DNA of 64,000 bases. Origin: Campylorhamphus procurvoides (lineage: Eukaryota; Chordata; Aves; Passeriformes; Dendrocolaptidae). The notes beneath the pieces were generated by a model. The model did no database searches, was not told the origin of the DNA, and saw only the letters and a list, made by a program, of their open reading frames with translations. The position numbers were made by a program, and so were the translations under genes. Shown in pieces: positions 11,584-24,230 of this stretch. Every line of letters begins with the position of its first letter. Position 1 is the first letter of the stretch. The stretch is from assembly GCA_013396655.1 (NCBI GenBank), contig WBMV01008407.1, positions 1,106,583 through 1,170,582 of the forward strand. The letters are read 5' to 3'.

Positions 11584-14500
11584 GACTAGTCAAGCACTTA
11601 ACAATGTCACAGAGGCACTAAAAAGTTGGCAGTTGAAAGATTTCCCAATAGCAGGATTTCTCCTATATCTCAGTATTGCTTGTGGGGGTGAGGGATGTTG
11701 TCACGGAATTTTAAGCAGTATGTTCTTGATCTGGCATCTAAGAGCAGGGAAATAGTTTGAAACGGGGGCTTATGATGTGAAGAGTCACTTGTATTTCTGT
11801 GTCTTTGGCAACTGGAAAACAGGTGAAGCAAAACCACTATGGAAATCCTGAGCATAATAGGCTTGAATCTGCATAACTTCCAAGGGCTGACATTGCCTTA
11901 CTCTGGTTTAACTGCAGATAGTCTAGGAATTGGAAAGTTCAGAGACTCAGAGCTTGGAAATGATACCTAGAGTTCAAATGGTTGGTAAAAAGATGAAAAG
12001 ACAAAAAGTGAGGTAGAAAGAAAGGAAGCTACAGAGAGTGAGAAAATAAAGTGGTATTTTGGGGAAACCCCTGGCCTTTACTGCTCATGTCACAGCATTG
12101 CATGAGTCTGCCTATAATTAGTCACAACCCATCCCACAGAGAGGAAAAGACACTCAAAGTAGCCCAGCCCAGTAAATGCTCAATCCCATAATCCCAGATG
12201 AAATGACCATCCTGGGAAGCAAAACCCAAAACTGCACCAAAAACTCAGAGCTCTCTGAAGGACCCATAGCACAAGGGCTTGCAACAGCTCTCCTTGCATC
12301 ACACCAGGCTGTTTCCCGGGCCAGCCCTGCCTTCCTGCCCACTCCCCTGCCCAGCCCTAGGGGAAGTCATGCTCAGTGATGAGCTTTTGTGCAAGTGATC
12401 TTCTCTTCCTGCTGTGCAATACCAGAGTGAAAAGCCCCCTGGCGTTCCCTGAAGAGTGTGCCTATGGTTCAAGTACAGCAGCAGCCAAGTTGTGATGCAG
12501 GAGCTTTCCTGGAGGGGTGTCACAACCACCTGCAGCAGAAGAGAGAGGGACAGCCTCTCTGGGGGGGCTTGGTGGGATGGCTAAAAGGTCTGTGAATATA
12601 TTGTAATTGACACAGGCATTAAGTTTTCAGAAGGGACTCCTGCAGGACCTCAGGGAAAATCTCACATATTAGCCCTATGGCTCTCTGAAGCTTGTGATTA
12701 AGATGCCAGTGGCTAACAAGGCTAGCCAGTGTTCAGGCTCTATGGCATAAATGGAGCTTTGCTCACGTCCTTCTTGCTTCATGGTAGCTCAGAGCAGTAG
12801 AAGGGCTCTTTTGTAAACATGTATATGACTTAGGAGGCAGTGTGTTCGTCTTGAAAGGGTGGTTGTGACTGTGTAGAAGTGCAGTTTGCCAGCTGAGAGC
12901 TCCTGAATTTTTTGGAGTCCCACTCACTGTGTTTTCTCACTCATGTAGGAAGAAGAAAAAGTAAGGACAGGGCCCAAGTAATGACACGAAACTAACAGAG
13001 GTGGCAGCAAGCAAATAAGATCTTTTTCTGTTTCAAACATCACCATCAGGCCAGAGGTCACTGCAGTTTCTTAATGCTGGTAATATAAAGAGCAGCGTGA
13101 GCATAGCCTGCTTCTTCTAGGGAATCCCTGAATTCTAGAGTGGCATGTGGAGAATCTGTCCAATTTATAAACTGAATGATTGGAGGACTTTGGGTTACAT
13201 CAGAATGAAAGATTTGGACTTCATACTGAACTAACAGATTTTCCTTTTTTGAATATCTTAGAGAAAAGAGAGATTTTGTAGATAGATTTGAAACTAGCTA
13301 GCATTTCTGAGATCCTTCTAAAAACACAAGCAAGGAGTGCCACACTAGCAATCCCAGCATCTATTTAACAAGTGAGGCACTTCTTTTTTCTTTTTGAGAA
13401 GGGTGGGAATGTTTAAAAGAATTCATACAAAAATATTCTCAAAGATAAATGGAGCCACAGGAGGAGCAGAGCACTACAGCACTGCTGAGTTCAGCTCTGG
13501 TGTTGGTTGGAGGTCTGTAGCTTTTTTAAAAATATTCCCATTGAAAAGCAAGCAGCTCGGGAGGTCTTGATGTGCTCTGCCTCTTCTGGCACTCTGAGGA
13601 GTTTCCTGCCCACTCTATTCCTGATGCCTGTTGTGAGCCAAGGAAGAGTTATAGCTTAATCAGCAACACCAGCCCCTGATTAGTGCCAAGTTGTTGTCAT
13701 TAATCACTTAAAAATCACTGCACTGAAAATAGTACCCAGGGTCAGATGTTCAAAAACTGGCGTGGTTTCTTTGGTGTCATTTAATATCAGCCACAAAGCC
13801 AGACCACACCCCTAAAGAAACACTATTTATTTGCTTTACATTACTTTTTGTTTGTGATTTTTTTTAATTCAAATAAACTCACAGCCCCAGTGACATGGTA
13901 TGAAAAGCTGCCCTTCACCATTCCTAGAGGAAAGGATTGCTCTGAGTAGTTAAATACCTCTAGGTGAAGGCAGGCTAGACCAACAAGCAACCTGTATCCC
14001 TCCAAGACATCCATGGGGCTACTGGTCTCAGGGTTTAGTCGTGAGCTTCTTCATGCTGCGGATCACCCGCTCTCCTTTGGAATCTCAGTCCAAATAGTTG
14101 GCAGATGCACTTGGGGCTCATTACATTACAGAGGCAGCATGTTCATTGCGCTCCCCCGAATGGCATTTCATGTGTGCTGCACTTGTTTTATATTTGCTAT
14201 ATTTAAGCCACAGAAATATGCGCTGATGAGGAAAAGAGGGAAGTGGCGGTATCCTGGAGGCAGGAAGGGAATGAAAACCATTTCTCAAAGCCGCAATCCT
14301 CTGTGCAGAACTGTGGACCAGGAGAAGGAAAGACGAGCATGGTCTCTGACTGCACCAAGGACCTCACTGGGTCACCCACACTGCTGCCTATCTCGTAATG
14401 ATTTCAGGGCAGGTCTGGTGTTGCACCAGTGTAGCTGAGGATGGGAATTGCTTGGAGCCTTTGCCCCAGAGATCCCTTCTGGGTTTCTATTATGAAACCA

Positions 14501-17500
14501 CCATGTTAGGGACATACAGGAACACAGGTGTACATCATTGCAGGATTATTATATGGGACTTATTTTTTAAACTTGTCTGGCATTATTTGCTCCTTTTCCT
14601 CCACCCCAGCTTTTGCAGCCATCTCCTACCTGGCCACCATTTTCCCCAGACCATGCTCACCATCCCTGCAACTTCTCCCTTCTTGCCATGACCTGTGGGA
14701 CAATCACTGAGCAGGAGGAAGGCAGGCCCTGTCTCTATGCTGCTGCCAGAGGTCACAGCAAGGCAGGCCCAAGTCCTGGGTGCTTCTGTCTTGCTTTTTC
14801 AGTCACGGACTTAGGATACCTTTGGTGGTTGTTAACATGCCCCATAGTGTCTTGTCCCATATAATACAATCCTTCATGATCCTTGGTCCTTCCAGGCCTG
14901 TTGCTGCTTCATAACATGGGTTGGACAAGGATGAGGCTGATGCACCCATATCTGAGACTGCTAACCAAAGTGTTCTTGGATATGTACGAAAAAATTTTTT
15001 CTCATCTTCTGTGCTTCAGAGCTTGCCCAAAATTTGTCTCTCAAGTGCAGGTGAGGGTGCAAGGGAAGTCTGGAGGTGAACGTGGGCTGGGGTCACATTT
15101 TAACTGCAGTCCTGATGTAACCAGAAGGTTTCAGCATGAGGCATTACTGCCTGGTTACATGAGCAGAGATGGCCTCAAACCTTAAGAATCCCAAACACAT
15201 TGGGAATCTCAGCCTGCTGTCATGTTGGAAGGTGAAGGTTATGGCAGGAAACCAGGTGTGGGCATTTGAGAGCCAAGAAACAAGAAAGAGGAAAGAGATT
15301 ACTGAATGACTCAAGAAGATTCCAGTGAGGAAGCTAGGAACATATTGACTTTTTGTCTACAAAGGCAAATCCGTTCCTGGAGATAATCTAACAGGGCCTT
15401 CTGGATCTTCTACATGTTGGTTGTACTGGGACAGGCATCCCTGAGCAGGTATCTCACATGCTGCTGACCCATGGAAAGCACTGCATTCCACTCTCTGCCC
15501 TCCTCTGGGGAAGGTAGTTTTGTGGCTCTCCAGCCACAAGACTTCAAGCCAGCCCATCCCCATAATATAGAAGACATTGTCTGACAGTCATGCCTCCAGA
15601 AAGTAGGCTGAGAGTGTCATACTGTCTCTTCAGATCTCTGATCTCTTGTGTAGCTTTGATCATCACATAGCATAGCTGATTTCCAGCTGTCCAGGAAAGC
15701 AGAAATTAGTTGCCAGCAGTTTTTCATGTGCCTCAACTAGAAAACAAGGAATGCTCTTCAAAAATAAGAGAGAGGAAAAAAATAAGGCTAGAGCTGCAGT
15801 ACTAGACATGCCATCCACACACTTGGTGTGCACTTAAGAGTGCTCAGCCAGCCCTGGTTGCTAAGCAGCCTGCTGAACTGGAATGTGTTTCTCCCTCCAA
15901 CCCTGCATGAACATTGCCACCCAAAACCTGCCCAGAAGAGGCATTGGGGACGATTTTGAAAAGGTTCTGGGGGAAAAAGATGCAATTGGTGGCTCCTTCG
16001 TCCTGCTCCCTCAAGTTATATATGTGAGGGCAGGTAGGGTGTATGCTTGTGCCTACTCCTTCCTGAACTTCAAATGCTGCCGGAGTCACAGGCCATCGGT
16101 AGGAAGTATCCTTGATCAGAAGGCAGCTATCTCAGACCACCACAAATGCAGCAAGGTCAGATAAAGAAGAGATAAAATAAGGATTACCTATGTAAAGTGT
16201 TATCTCTTGCAGTACAGCAAAAGATTAAGATGACTCCCATTTCTGTCCCAAGCCCTCTCCTTCCACATCCATAGCTGTTCCTTAGTATACTAAGTGTGTC
16301 CTGACTACCATGCTTCAGGATACAACCACTGCATTATACTTTGGTCATTCCCAAAGATCCAGCTGTGCTGAGCATCTGGCCAGAAGTCCCAGAAGGTTGA
16401 ATTTGTTCCTGAATCACTGCAGAAGACCAGCACTAGTAACTTTTTCCCACAAAGTGCCCTGGAGCAGCAGGTGGAAAACTTTGCAAAAGCAACATCATGA
16501 GAAATGAGGAACTTGAGGGTGGTGCAGCAACATAGTACTGGGAAGTAAAAAGGGGGAAATAGTTGCACAGTGGTTAGAGGATGTCAGCAGTGAAAAACAA
16601 GTGGGTGGCAAACTCTTTTAGTAGGAGAGCAAGTGTTACAGGATGGCAAGGAATGCAAGCTAAATGTACTGGGCAAGCTCGGCTGGCAGAGAAGATATGA
16701 AAACCAGAACAAAGAGCAGCATGGCAGGGTTTAGTAGGAGAACTGTGGCAACACTTTAATATGTTTAGTTGGAAAGAGTAATGGCAAACTTGTGTATGAT
16801 CAGCAAGTTAAAGCTCACATCTTGCCCTGATTGCTCATAGCAGTTGTCAGGTTCTTGTCTCTTACCTCTCCCCTAAAAGGTTTTCCAAGTGATATTCCCA
16901 GCACCTGCCATATACCCCACTCTCAAACATGATCATTCCCCTCTGTTTTTGCACCTGGGTGCCCAGGTAAGAGCAGTTAGGTTTGCACCCCATGTTCCCA
17001 TAGAAGGCTTGCCTGGTGTGATACCTACTGGAGATGTCCTGTGGGATGTCCATCAGCAATATGAAGATGCCTTGTACATCCCTTCTGAGGATGGGAGATA
17101 CACAGAAACACAGGACAGACAAGTTACAACTGAAAAATACATGAATTATCTTCCTTAAAGGCTTAGTCAGGCCTGATTGACCTTAGACACCCAAAGGTCA
17201 AAGCTGTGGTTTGCCCAACCATCTCCCCACCTCCTTTGGCCTCTTGGTGGTCCAAACATGCTAGTGAGAGATCTCCATGTGAATTCCTGTCTGAATGGTC
17301 TTCTGAGCATTACTACCCACCATCAGCCCTTGCTTTAAGGTGAACGAAGTCACCCAGGGCTGAGCTACATCTTTGTATCTGCATAACAGACAAACATCCC
17401 CACAGCAAGCAGGGAAATTGCAACAATATTCCACATTTTCAACTGGGTCCACACAGAGTCCTTCTGCAGAGTGTTTTATGGGGAAAGAGGGTTTCCCTCA

Positions 17501-20014
17501 GACCTCTGTCCAGACTACTGGGTCCTGCTCCCCTTTCTAGCTTCCTCTAGACAGGTCTGCAACAGATCTGAAAGCTTCTGCTATGTTGATTCAAAGGGCT
17601 GGAACCTGTGTGTCCATGGGAAAAGTGAAGTACTTCTTGTTATATCCACCCCCCAGAGCAACGTGTAACTGATGCATATCAGCCAGAAAATCCTGCTCAG
17701 CCCTTTCAAGAAGCCTTCTGGGTGCCTGGGAAGAGCAGACCATTTAGATATTCTCATACTATAATCTCTCCTCTGATAATCCTGAGTTACTTTTTGGCCT
17801 GAAAGCAAAGGTTAATAGAAAGTAAAGTGCTATGGCAAAGCTCAGCAGGTCATTTAGTAGCTCTGGCTTAGTTGTCTCAAGTATAATATGGGGTTACCAT
17901 TGCTGGGAATTAGTGTTTGTGAAGGTGCACTGGAGCTGGCAGGGAGATGGAAGTGCAGCATAATTGGCAATTACTGCTTTGAAAAGGTCACTATTTTCTG
18001 GAGACAAAGCTAGAATCAGCTGTTGTCACTTAGAAATTTCACTGGGGACAGTCATGATGACCTATTTTTAACATAACAGAAGATTACACTGCAATACTGT
18101 GAATAATTTATAGGAGTAGTAGCATGATCACAAGCACAATACAATGGCAGCTTCAGTTCCTGCTTGATGATGGAGGGAGACAGAGCTCTCTGGCAATTTC
18201 CACTGAATTAGCAAAACAAGACACACGTGGAATGACTGACCCGAGCTTTTCAAAAGCATGTGTGTCAGGATGAATACATGTCCAGAAGGTCTAAGTGGGG
18301 CAAAGATTTTATCTAGAGCATCTGTAAACCTACTCTGTCTCCCAGCTGTTTCAACAAGCTATAGCACTGGGAGCAGGGAAGTGGGAATGCATGTAGGGTT
18401 TGGGGTGATGGAGAGGAGATTAGCTTTCCATGTTTGCTATGCAAAACTGTATTGAGAAACCAAGAGAAACAGCTCACACATCCCTAGCACATGTATTTGC
18501 ATAGGTAGAGGATATTTCCTTGAAAGAGTGGGCTGCAAAATGAATGAGGTATTTGCATCTGCAACTGAAAGTTCAAAGAATCTTCTACAAGATAAGACCA
18601 AAAGGGCCAGAGGGAATTTGTAACAATTGCCCCGAACTGTAGAAACCTCAAGGTTAAAGTAAGATGCTGCAATTAGTCTATGGCACTGTAAACCTTTAAC
18701 AAATCAACCAGGCTTCCACAGTGAGAGCTGCCATCCCCTAAAAGGCTGAAATGGACTCAAATGCATATTAAGTATGCATGATGAGACATTTATAGCTTTC
18801 AGCATTGCCACAAATATTTCTTCTCCTCTTCCGCTGGCATTCCATAGCCCAAAATGCACAGCTGCTTTTTCCAGAAAGCAACTTCTCTGCCTTGGCCTCA
18901 GAGTTCACATCCTGTGTGACACATATGAAATGGGGGAAGAGTTGGTTCAGTCAGAGACATAGAAAGGTCACCCTTAAAATTCTGCCTTGGAGCTACAGCA
19001 GTGGCTTTGTGTTGGCAGCAGCCCCTACACTTTTTCTAGTGGAGAAGTGGATGCCTCTGGAAATGCCACAGCCGTGACTCCTGTAGAGCCCATCTGAACT
19101 CAGAAACCTTGGAAAATGCCTGTAGGCCCCAGAGGTCTGCACACCAGTGTGAAGAGCATCCTTTCCTGCTTTTACTGAGTCTGGAGTAATTTTCTCTCAT
19201 TTATACTTTTTAAGGCTACAGGGTGCTGTTTATTTTCATCATACAATATAAATAACACATGCTAATTATTACTGAAGAAAATCATTCAAGATGATGGGTC
19301 AGCTGGAATCGGCAGCTTAAATTTTTTAATCAGGGATAGTTTGGGGTTTTGTGTTTTTGGTTTCTTTTCTTTTCCCCATGCACAATGCTCTGTGAGAACC
19401 TGTCCTTCTTGTCATTTCCTTAACTTCTTCATATAGTATCGTCCTCTGTATGACAGGCCTGTGTATTCCATGGCAAACATTTGCATTTGAAAGGGCGAGT
19501 CTACCTATCCTGACCCAAATAGGGAAAGATACAGGCGTATAACAAAGGCACTTCCAGCTGTCTAAGAGGCACAAGGGAGAGCTTGTTGAAGGACCCTGGG
19601 ACCCTGCAACAGCTTTAAATGTTGGCAGAGAAACAGCAAATAGTATAGAAAATATAACATGGGTGTTTGGTACTTCTGTTGGTTGATGCAAAGTCCAGTG
19701 TGGAAAAAAGTCACAAAAGAGAAATTAAGAAGTCCTAAGGGCAGCAATAAATATATACATAATTCTTACCTCTGTGGAGAGATGTATTTATAGTAAATAG
19801 GTCTATACATTTTGGAAGGAAGACTGAATCTGAAGCAAATACCCCACAGTCTCCGGAGAAACGTGGTATTCCTGCCTTTTTTTTTTCCTCTGGGTAACAG
19901 AGGAAAGATCCTCAACGGAAGAAACGTAAGGTCCATTCATTGCAATGTTCTTTCATTTATATTCGCCTTTAACTGCTGTCTTCAGCCCGCCCAGTATCCA
20001 GATTTAGAGCTTTT

Positions 20015-20040
20015 ACACACACACACACACACACACACAC
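20015..20040. repeat. (AC)13 microsatellite
   Basis: Thirteen perfect AC units directly precede the CpG island. Confidence 0.97.
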
Positions 20041-20307
20041 TGCTGAAGGCAACGGAGGCTATAGCGAGTGGCCGACGGGGCAGGGATGCGGCGCCAGCCC
20101 GATCCCTGCACCATTCCACGGTGGTGAAGGACCAGAGGCATTTTGCGGCTGTCCTACCTTTGGGACAAACCTCCCGAGAGGCCAGGCGCACCGAATGGAA
20201 AAATGGAAGAGCCCCACCACCATCGCCGCCGCTCCCAACAAGGTGCGGCGCCAGCGGGAGCTCCACCCCCGCCGGGGCGACCCCACAGGAGGCTCCGCGG
20301 CCCTCCG

Positions 20308-20330
20308 CCCTGCCCTGCCCTGCCCTGCCC
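20308..20330. repeat. (CCCTG)n pentamer repeat
   Basis: About 4.6 tandem copies of CCCTG lie inside the CpG island. Confidence 0.9.
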
Positions 20331-20384
20331 CGCACCGCACCTCCGCACCGCCCGGGGGGCGCGCCGCGGCCGCGCAGCAGCACC

Positions 20385-20426
20385 GCCTCCTCCTCCTCCT
20401 CCTCCTCCTCCGCCTCCTCCTCCTCT
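20385..20426. repeat. (CCT)n triplet repeat
   Basis: A run of CCT triplets with one CGC interruption lies inside the CpG island. On the opposite strand it reads GGA/GAG. It produces poly-Ser, poly-Pro or poly-Leu in chance frames that should not be read as protein. Confidence 0.92.
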
Positions 20427-23400
20427 CTCCGGCAGCCCCGCAAGGAAAAGCCGGCAGCGCCTGCACTCGCTGGCAGAGTGGCGGTGCGCTGCCACTGACG
20501 GCGGGCTGTCCGCGCTCCTCCTCGGTTTTTGTTATTTTAAAACTTTGAGCTATTTCTTTTGTTTGAAGAAGGCGTTATTATTTGCTGTTATTAGCTTTGC
20601 GGCTGCGGACGCTGCCGCCCGGGATGGGGCACCGCGGTGCCCGAGGAGCGCTGGGCGGCGGGCGAGCGGCGTCCCGGAGCGGGCTGTGAGCACCGCCGGC
20701 AGCAACAGGTACCCGGCCGGGCTCCGACACGGGTGGGGGTCCAGGAACCCGCGTGGGAAGGAAGGGACGCCGCCCGTGCCGAGCGTGGACGTGGCTGAGC
20801 GGAGCGCGAGGGCTGCGGGGCTGAAGAACCGCTGTCACAGGAGCGGCTCCCGACCCTGCTCATCTGGCGGCAGCAGGGTTCTCAGGAGGGCAGGGGGACT
20901 TCTGTGGGGCTCCCTGTGCGTGGCTTTAGGCTGTGAATGTGAAGAAAATCTTGGTTGTGAGTGCTCGCTGAGGGACGTGAAACGGGTTTCGTGTTTTCTC
21001 GCAGCGCATGGAAGTGCTTAACCTTGTTTCCATAAAAAAGTCTCAGCGTTTCCTTAGGTCTTTTCTATTTCCAGTGAGCTTTTATGGTATTACCGGTTGG
21101 AGGAGAGCTTAGACCCTCTTAAGGTCCCTTTTCTGTCTCTGGCTCATTCCCAAGGACTGATGCAAACACATTACACACTGGCATTGCTCTTCAGTTTACC
21201 TTTGAATGCCCTGGTTACAAAAGGTCATCCTAATCCTGTGACTGGTCTTTCTATTGCTATGTTAACCGAGCATTTTGCTGTCTCTCATTCAGAGTTTCAA
21301 AAAGCTTTCTGGAAACTGTGCGCTTGTGGCCATTCTGCCTTTGCACCCTTTCAACCATCTGCCCCCGAAGAGCTGAGTGTTTTGCTAGTGTAGTTTCAGC
21401 ATTCATTAATCTGGCCGTGCATTCAGCCACGCTCATCTTAATTACCGTGTTTGAGCTGCTGTCACGCAGCTGGAGCCCGGGGCAGGGAACGCACTCCCAA
21501 ACAGAAACATTATCTTCATCTTCTCCAGTGGCTAATTAGGTTTCACAAGCATCCCTCTCCTGCATAAACAAAAGCAGCAGCATACCCAAACAGGGAGCTT
21601 GAGGAAGGAGAGAAGAGGAACGGTGTCTTTGCTGGAAAATTTCTGTTCTGGCTGTCCAGTTGTCTTTGGGGTTTTCACACACTGGGAAGAGATACAATGT
21701 GATCAGGTTTATTGTGGCCAGACTCAGGAAAGTGGCCACTGGGATGGATTAGGAGCCCTTCTTTATAACCATAATGGGCAAATGTGACAGATTGTTCCAC
21801 ATTTAAGTAAGTGTGGGTGGGTATATATGTTCTACAGTGGGAGGCTAAAGGCAAAGTTTATCTTTTTAACCGTAAATCCAGCATTTTCTCAGCTGGTAAC
21901 TAAAGCACTAGGACAGTCACATAAGATGGTGTCTGTGCTGCTTGCAAGTGCAGATAAGCACTTGTGCAATGTGGACTTTTAAAATCACAGCATCCATAGC
22001 CTCATGCTGGTTTAACTTTTGGCATTTGAGCAACACTTCTTTGACAAGGTGTGGGTTCTGGAGGTTTTATTTCTTTTTGTTTTTAAGAAACAGCATGTTC
22101 AATTTTTTTCCAGAATCCTGCGTAAGAAGCAGAGTGCTTAGCTTTTCCATGTCTCTACTCTCCAGAATGACAGTACAGTGGCATCTTAGAGGTTTTTCTC
22201 TAATCTATTCCATTAATTCAGCAGAATTAATATTTTTAGATGCTTGGGAATGTGTAAGGGGAGAAGTGTGTGGCTTGTGAAGAAGCATCTGTAAGTGAGA
22301 AAGGTGCTTTACTTCTCTTACGCTCTCAAGGCTCATGACCATTTTATTCACCTGTATCACAGAATAAATACTTAATGGTAAGAGTGGTATGCAGGACGGC
22401 CTCAAAACTTACAGCACCATGTTTACGGGCCACACAGGGTTGCTTTTTGCTCTTTTGCATTTTTAAGTCTGAACAGGCAGAAAGGTAACTTCCAGGCAAA
22501 GCACATTGCTGGAAAAGGTCCGATTCTGGGCAAAGCTGCCTTGCTTCTCCACTGGGAAGAAGTGGGAGTGGGAACTAAAGGCAGCACTGGCTTTTTCCAA
22601 AAAAGGGATGGCTGGTCTGAGGTTTTTTTTTTTCTCCTCATGCTATACATGTGGTACTGAGAAGCTGCTCCCAGACAACCCGCTTAACTTGGGTAGTTTT
22701 CATCAGGCAAGCTAGGCTGCAAACAGCAAGGAGATAGACAGCTTGTGTCTGTGGCCATTCAGCCAGCACAGAGTGTCAGCTGAAAGCAGACGGGCAAGGA
22801 AGTGAGGAGAGTGATGCCTGAATGCACGCTCCTGGCAAGGGCTTGTTAGAGAGGACCAGGATGTGAATTAGTCTCAAATAGGGACCTGTCACATCACTTT
22901 CAAGCTTGTGTGGTTCCTGTATTACTCTATTAACAAAATCGGGGAAAAAATGGTTGTTTTCTCACCTAGCAAGAGCTTGGAGGTTATTGCTGTGTACACT
23001 CAGCTTTCAGTGTTTGTTGCTTTTCTAGCAGGGAGGGTGTTAACAAAGTTTCTTATTAAGAGATTTTCAAAATTACCCAGCAAGAACACACACTGACAAT
23101 TTTTTCCCCCTGCCAGTTTTGCACAAATTGTGTCACTGACTCCAAGATGTGCTTGCCCTTTTAGAAGGCAGAGAGAAAGAACTGGGCTCACTGAATGTAA
23201 GGTAAAACGTGAAGTCTTTTGACAGCAGAAGTGATTTTACTCTGGGGGGCTTTACAAACCATGGTGGCTCCACTTTGGAAGCGTAACAGTGTCAATGAGA
23301 ATTTAAGTTGCAAACATCTTTGTTTTCCATGCTGTCCTTCAGACAATATACCAGAGCAAAGGCAAGAGGGCTGTCGGTGAGCAGAGGAGCCAGGTAGCTG

Positions 23401-23952
23401 GAGGAGGAATGGCAAGATGGGTTTTGCCAACTCCGTGTGAGAGAGCGGGAAGGAGAGTGGCAGCGGAAGCCAACCCTGGATGAAATAAACTGGATCACAT
23501 TATATCTTTCTGCTTAATGTCAGGAATGGCTTAGCTAAGGCTGGGCAGCCAATTCACTTTGAGTTCCACGACATCTTTCCCTACATACCTCAAATCAAAG
23601 CAGAAACTGTGCATTTTCCTGGTCACAGCTGTTCCATGGCTCTATTTCTGCTCCTCAGTGCAAATGCTGCTCATGGCCTTGCTTATCTGCCCCTCAAGTG
23701 GGCTGTGTGGCTGGCCAAGGGCTGGCTTAATCCTGTCCTGTCCCATCTTGCAAAGTTGGTACTCTGGCTCCTGCTCCAGGCAAGCATTTCAAGGGGAAAC
23801 AGAGCAGCAGGTACGAGGCAATCCTCTCTGGGAGTGGGCTTTCCCCCTGTTTAGCAACCTAGGGACAGCTGCCATGCTAAAACCTGGTTTGCTTTCTGGG
23901 ACACCTTGAGCTCTTATTTTACAGCAAGTGGGTAGCAATTTTATCTCAGCTT

Positions 23953-24230
23953 TCATAGCATCATAGAATGGTTTAGGCTGGAAGGAACCTTTGAAGGCCA
24001 CCTAGTCCAACACCCCTGCAATAAGCAGGAACATCTTCAACTAGATCAGGTTGCTCAGAGACCTGTCCAACCTGACCTTTGAATATTTGCAGGCATGGGG
24101 TATCTACCACCTTTCTGGGCAACATGTGCCAGTGTTTCACCACCTTCATGGTAAAAAAAGTTCTTATATCAGCCCAAATCTGCCCTTTTGTAGTTTAAAG
24201 CCATTATCACTTCCCCTTTCACTACAGGTC
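23953..24230 (-). mobile_element. CR1 LINE 3' fragment, reverse
   Basis: It begins tcatagcatcatagaatggt, the reverse complement of the CR1 terminal octamers, and continues with ggctggaaggaacctttgaa, ccacctagtccaac and further standard CR1 3' wording up to the 'catggtaaaaaaagttctt' block. It is a truncated copy with no intact frame; the 5' end of the copy is approximate. Confidence 0.85.

Larger units (their letters stand above)
5032..20049 (+). other. First part of RIPOR2 intron 1 (relative to the 4971 exon)
   Basis: About 15 kb with no supported exon. It holds a CR1 3' end near 6.4 kb, an AT-rich run near 7.41-7.45 kb, a poly(A) run at 10890-10904, a GA microsatellite near 11.55 kb and a CA microsatellite at its end. 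Open frames are short and family-less. The 13630-13800 segment has unusually even, homeobox-site-rich wording and may be a conserved non-coding element. Confidence 0.6.
20050..20960 (+). promoter_or_regulatory. CpG island, likely RIPOR2 promoter and untranslated first exon
   Basis: This is the only long CpG-dense, GC-rich stretch in the window. It contains abutting AscI (20358-20365) and NotI (20366-20373) sites, many CG dinucleotides, a CCCTG pentamer run and a CCT triplet run. Possible donors are CAG|GTACCC at 20709 and GTGAGT at 20957, either of which could splice a 5' untranslated exon to 38437, giving the Met 38463 start. No TATA box was recognised, as is usual for island promoters. The link to RIPOR2 is inferred from position and from the absence of any other gene; the strand is assumed. 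Confidence 0.6.

Noticed and set aside
14013..14438. 141-residue open frame in intron 1
   Set aside because: No family similarity and no flanking splice structure; considered chance.
20143..21021. Long open frames on both strands across the GC-rich island
   Set aside because: They come from high GC, the CCT and CCCTG repeats and a lack of AT-rich stops. They contain homopolymer-like Pro, Ser, Leu, Arg and Gly runs, overlap in several frames, and match no family.
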